Source of the DNA: Pseudomonadota bacterium
GTDB taxonomy: Bacteria > Desulfobacterota > Binatia > UBA1149
Assembly: GCA_014382245.1 (NCBI GenBank)
Contig: JACNKC010000079.1
Span: forward strand, 1 to 42,598
DNA: 42,598 bases
Direction: 5' to 3'
Shown: one piece after another, positions 40,009 to 42,598 of the stretch
Position numbering within the stretch: position 1 is the first letter of the stretch
How the letters are laid out: the number at the start of each line of letters is the position of its first letter
Made by a program: the position numbers and the translations under genes
Notes under the pieces: generated by a model
The model's input: the letters and a program-made list of their open reading frames with translations, nothing else
Told to the model about the DNA's origin: nothing
Databases searched by the model: none

Positions 40009-41184
40009 ATGGTGAACGAAACACCCATCAAGACTCCGATGAAACAACGCTTGCGGGAGTTCGCCGGTACTCCGCTGTCCGTTGTGGTGTGGTTGATGGC
40101 CATTGGTGGGGTCATTTTGCTATTTTCCAATGAGGCCCGGCAGTTCGAGTACGGCGGGTTTGCCCGCTCCACCCATTACGAGGTATCGCCTGGTGTCGAC
40201 GGCACGCTCGAGATGCTGGCTGTTGATCTTTACGACCAGGTGGAGAGCGGACAGGTAGTGGCCTTGCTGGACGGTTCTGAGCTTGACGGCAGGCTCGCCA
40301 CGGCGGAGGCCGTGCTGAAAAAACTGGAGGCGGATCTCACGGCCTCGCGGGTGAAATTGGCGGCCGAAATCACGAGAAACGGAAACCGTTTGCGTCGTGA
40401 CGTTCGCAGCTTCGAAATGGATGCTCAGCGGCTTCGGCTCGACGTTCTCGAGGTGGCTGTCTTGATCGCCAACGACGAAGCGAGGGAACAACTGGCCGCG
40501 TTGGTGGTAGCGAGGATGGACGCGTTACCGACCTGGAACATGACGCGAAAGGAACAACTCGGGGCCGCGCAACTTCGACTGCGCCAGATCGTGGATCGCA
40601 AGGCCGCGAACAAGGTGTTGCTCCGGCAAACCGAGAAAGCCGCCAGGCTGGCAGAAGCGCGGGTGCATGCCTTCGATAAAAACCTGCCCGAAGCCGAACA
40701 GGGCTTGGCCACTCTCGCACCATTGCAGACAGCCCTCGCGGTGCAGGCTCGTCTTCTTGACGAACTCCGTGCCGAGCGCGATCGGCTGGTTCTGCGGTCG
40801 CCGATAGCCGGCAGCGTGAGCCAGGTACTCAGCCACCCGGGTCAGGCGGTGCTGGCCGGCGAACCGGTGGTGTTGGTCAGCAGGACTTTCGCGACTGAAG
40901 TAGTGGCCTACCTGCCCGAGCAGGACGCACGAGAAGCGCGACGTAAACAAGCAGTGGTGCTTTCACGACGTTCGGACCCAAGCGTGGTGGCAGAGTCGGT
41001 GGTGCTCAGGGTCTCTCCGGTTGTAGATGCGCTACCCGAGCGCTTATGGAGCAGGCCGGGCGTGGCAGAGTACGGCCGGTCCTTCGTGGTGGCCGCAGCG
41101 GCGCCACTGGGACTGGCTCCCGGCGAAGCGGTGAAGATCAGCTTTACCGGCGAAGAAGGCGGCAGCTGGACCGAACCGCGCTGA
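40009..41184 (+). CDS. HlyD-like membrane-fusion/periplasmic adaptor protein
   Basis: 391 residues. One membrane helix (LSVVVWLMAIGGVILLF) near residues 25-42 precedes the biotinyl/lipoyl half-motif VSPGVDGTLEMLAVDLYDQVESGQVVALLD. A long helical hairpin (about 95-250, with LEADLTASRVKLAAEIT and EKAARLAEARVHAFDK) follows, then the second half-motif LRSPIAGSVSQVLSHPGQAVLAGEPVVLV and a beta-barrel. This is the HlyD/AcrA fold that links an inner-membrane pump to the outside. No pump gene follows in the window. ATG 40009 has a GGAGGT box nine bases upstream; it follows the DUF4956 stop by five bases, so it belongs to the VTC operon. Confidence 0.85.
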   Translation: MVNETPIKTPMKQRLREFAGTPLSVVVWLMAIGGVILLFSNEARQFEYGGFARSTHYEVSPGVDGTLEMLAVDLYDQVESGQVVALLDGSELDGRLATAEAVLKKLEADLTASRVKLAAEITRNGNRLRRDVRSFEMDAQRLRLDVLEVAVLIANDEAREQLAALVVARMDALPTWNMTRKEQLGAAQLRLRQIVDRKAANKVLLRQTEKAARLAEARVHAFDKNLPEAEQGLATLAPLQTALAVQARLLDELRAERDRLVLRSPIAGSVSQVLSHPGQAVLAGEPVVLVSRTFATEVVAYLPEQDAREARRKQAVVLSRRSDPSVVAESVVLRVSPVVDALPERLWSRPGVAEYGRSFVVAAAAPLGLAPGEAVKISFTGEEGGSWTEPR

Positions 41185-41225
41185 GCCGCAATCTGCAGGC
41201 AAACTTGTCGGGGGCTGTTGCAAGA

Positions 41226-41298
41226 TGCCCAGGGGCGGAATCGAACCACCGACACGGGGATTTTCAGTCCCCTGCTCTACCGACTGAGCTACCTGGGC
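41226..41298 (-). tRNA. tRNA-Phe (anticodon GAA)
   Basis: The minus strand folds as a complete cloverleaf of 73 nt. Acceptor stem GCCCAGG pairs with CCTGGGC, discriminator A at 41226. D-arm TAGCTCAGTCGGTAGAGCA, anticodon stem GGGGA/TCCCC with loop CTGAAAA giving GAA, and T-arm GGTTCGATTCC are all canonical. The 3' CCA is not encoded. Confidence 0.97.
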
Positions 41299-41353
41299 GT
41301 GAGGGCAACACGCAGGTCGCGCGCGGCGGCCGGCGCAACCTGCCTACGCAACC

Positions 41354-41382
41354 TGTCTAACGGTGTAGGGCGGGGGGGTCAA
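41354..41382 (-). promoter_or_regulatory. Possible promoter for tRNA-Phe
   Basis: Minus strand TTGACC (41382-41377) and TAGACA (41359-41354) are 17 bp apart, five and three matches to consensus. They lie about 56 bp upstream of the tRNA 5' end. A direct repeat CAGGTTGCG follows the -10. Confidence 0.35.
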
Positions 41383-41429
41383 CACGCTGCCGGGGGTATG
41401 GAGGCAGGCTGCTGTCCGCCAATCGCGGC

Positions 41430-42377
41430 TCAGTGGCCCGTGGGGCAGCGGCGCTCGACCAGGTCGATGACCTCGGCGGCCAGGTCGGCGCCGCCCAGTC
41501 GCTTGATCTCCTGCAGGCCGGTGGGGCTGGTCACGTTTATCTCCGTGAGCAGCCCGCCGATTATATCCAGGCCGGCAAAGTATATGCCCGCCTCGGATAG
41601 CAACGGCTCTATCGTGCGGCAGATTTCGTGTTCGCGTTGGCCGATGTCGGTAGCCACCACGCTGCCGCCCACGTGCAGGTTGCCGCGCAGATCGTCTGCG
41701 CGCGGCAACCTGCGCATGGCACCGGCCGCACGGCCTTCGAGATAGACCAGGCGCGTGTCGCCTTCGCGCGACGCGGGCAGGTAGCGCTGGGCCATGACCT
41801 GGCGGCACCCGTTGTCGGTGGACAGTTCGAGGATGGCGTTGATGTTGAGGTCGCCCGTCGACAGGCGAAAGATGCCCTGGCCGCCGCAGCCGTCAAGCGG
41901 CTTGACGACCACGTCCTCGCCCAGGCGCTGCATGAAGGCCAGCACGCGTTGCGGGTCGGCCGTTACTATGGTCTCGGCCACGAGATCGGGAAAACGCAGG
42001 ATGCTCAGCTTCTCGCTTATCTCGCGCAGGCCCGCAGGATCGTTGAACACGAAGGTGCGCGCGGGGTCGGCCAGGCTGAGCAGCTGGGTGGCAAAGAAAA
42101 AGTCCGAGTCAAAGGGCGGGTCCTTGCGCATGAAGATCGCGTCGAAGTCGTCGGCGCGCTGGTCGGCCCACTGCCCGAGTTCGAAGTGCTCGCCCTGCAC
42201 GGGCTTCACCGTTACCGGCGCGGCGTGGGCCGCCAACCCGTCGTCGTACAAGAGCTGGTCAACCTGGCAGAACCAGTTGTCGTGGCCGCGCGACTGGGCT
42301 TCGGCCAGGAAGACAAAAGACGTGTCCATGCTGATGTCTATCCCGTCGAGCGGGTCCATGACGAAGAGAAATTTCAT
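41430..42377 (-). CDS. gshB: Glutathione synthetase
   Basis: 315 residues, the normal GshB length. N-terminal domain MKFLFVMDPLDGI and MDTSFVFLAEAQSRGH are family hallmarks. FMRKDPPFDSDFF and the ATP-grasp core (VVVKPLDGCGGQGIF, QRYLPASREGDTRLVYLEGR, FAGLDIIGGLLTEINVTSPTGLQEI) match GshB closely. It joins gamma-glutamylcysteine and glycine using ATP in the cytoplasm. ATG 42377 lies five bases from a 15-bp tandem repeat that replaces the normal ribosome site. No gshA is visible in the window. Confidence 0.96.
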   Translation of the reverse strand: MKFLFVMDPLDGIDISMDTSFVFLAEAQSRGHDNWFCQVDQLLYDDGLAAHAAPVTVKPVQGEHFELGQWADQRADDFDAIFMRKDPPFDSDFFFATQLLSLADPARTFVFNDPAGLREISEKLSILRFPDLVAETIVTADPQRVLAFMQRLGEDVVVKPLDGCGGQGIFRLSTGDLNINAILELSTDNGCRQVMAQRYLPASREGDTRLVYLEGRAAGAMRRLPRADDLRGNLHVGGSVVATDIGQREHEICRTIEPLLSEAGIYFAGLDIIGGLLTEINVTSPTGLQEIKRLGGADLAAEVIDLVERRCPTGH

Positions 42378-42381
42378 GATC

Positions 42382-42424
42382 GGCTGGCTACCTGTTGGCT
42401 GGCTACCTGTTGGCTGGCTACCTG
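42382..42424. repeat. Nearly three tandem 15-bp repeats in the gshB leader
   Basis: GGCTGGCTACCTGTT occurs at 42382-42396 and 42397-42411, then 13 matching bases to 42424. On the minus strand the unit reads AACAGGTAGCCAGCC, so each copy carries an AGGT core like a Shine-Dalgarno site. The array begins five bases upstream of the gshB ATG. Confidence 0.85.
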
Positions 42425-42437
42425 GCCACCGGTGGCC
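42424..42437. repeat. Perfect 14-bp palindrome next to the gshB repeat array
   Basis: GGCCACCGGTGGCC (42424-42437) is fully self-complementary and directly follows the last repeat unit, about 47 bp upstream of the gshB start. It could be a dimeric regulator site; no known consensus was matched. Confidence 0.4.
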
Positions 42438-42598
42438 GCGCGGTTGCGGCAGTGCTGTCGGCCCCGCTCCGCCGGCTTTCGCCCGGCGCGCCCCCCCCAG
42501 GCCTGCCCACCCCGGCCCCCACCCATCAGACCGGCACCCCGCCGCACAGCCCCCGCCCCCCCCCCCCCCCCCACGCCCCCCCCCCGCTGCGGCGGTTG
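42438..42598. other. C-rich low-complexity end of the window
   Basis: After the palindrome no gene is supported. The stretch from about 42480 is dominated by C runs, including 17 C at 42556-42572 and 10 C at 42576-42585, unlike the codon-structured GC of the rest. The only open frame here encodes low-complexity Gly/Arg on the minus strand. It may be a contig-end artefact. Confidence 0.6.

Noticed and set aside
41226-41298. Integration site at the tRNA-Phe gene
   Set aside because: No integrase gene and no repeated tRNA 3' end are visible in the window.

Overview
This 42.6 kb window comes from a high-GC Gram-negative bacterium. It encodes outer-membrane beta-barrels, several lipoproteins, many periplasmic c-type cytochromes and a Rieske/cytochrome b complex. 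The gene mix (multiheme cytochromes, NHL-repeat lipoproteins, lamin-tail and Cys-rich surface proteins, VTC plus DUF4956 proteins) suggests an uncultured lineage of the old 'Deltaproteobacteria' type (Myxococcota, Desulfobacterota or Binatota-like). That placement is inference; no phylogenetic marker was compared. Genes are packed tightly, with many ATGA, GTGA or TGATG stop/start overlaps and frequent GTG starts.

Region by region. (A) 1-138: C-terminus of an unknown secreted-looking protein, then two strong hairpins. (B) 264-11665, plus strand: a glycan or glycolipid locus with an ABC exporter, a small Cys-rich anchored protein, three GT4-type glycosyltransferases (two of them paralogs), an APH-fold kinase, a MurG-like transferase, an outer-membrane barrel and a sulfatase-fold lipoprotein carrying an inserted DUF5666-like segment. 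(C) 11647-14237, minus strand: a membrane-anchored sulfatase-fold enzyme coupled to a sulfotransferase-fold protein. (D) 14349-17189: oligoribonuclease, an FG-GAP lipoprotein and a type II pantothenate kinase. (E) 17225-25710, minus strand: a seven-gene run of four multiheme cytochromes, two NHL-propeller lipoproteins and a large barrel, preceded by a good sigma-54-type -24/-12 element. It looks like a porin-cytochrome conduit. (F) 26038-29440, minus strand: Rieske protein, b6-type cytochrome b with a C-terminal extension, and a nine-heme cytochrome in place of c1. (G) 29682-33135, minus strand: mauB-mauE-mauD-mauA plus a monoheme cytochrome c, that is, a TTQ-dependent amine dehydrogenase locus. 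(H) 33211-35192: FKBP-type isomerase and RhlE-like RNA helicase. (I) 35504-41184: a lamin-tail surface protein divergent from a VTC / DUF4956 / HlyD-like trio. (J) 41226-42598: tRNA-Phe, glutathione synthetase, short tandem repeats and a C-rich low-complexity end.

The most interesting feature is the 16 kb block of regions E to G, all on the minus strand. It holds 43 canonical CXXCH motifs plus three expanded ones (CX3CH, CX4CH). An amine-oxidising quinoenzyme, a quinol-oxidising b/Rieske/multiheme complex and a probable trans-outer-membrane cytochrome conduit lie side by side. I propose that periplasmic amine oxidation, the quinone pool and extracellular electron transfer may be linked here. 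The co-location is seen in the sequence; the functional link is inference. Transcription units, substrates and electron direction cannot be read from sequence alone.
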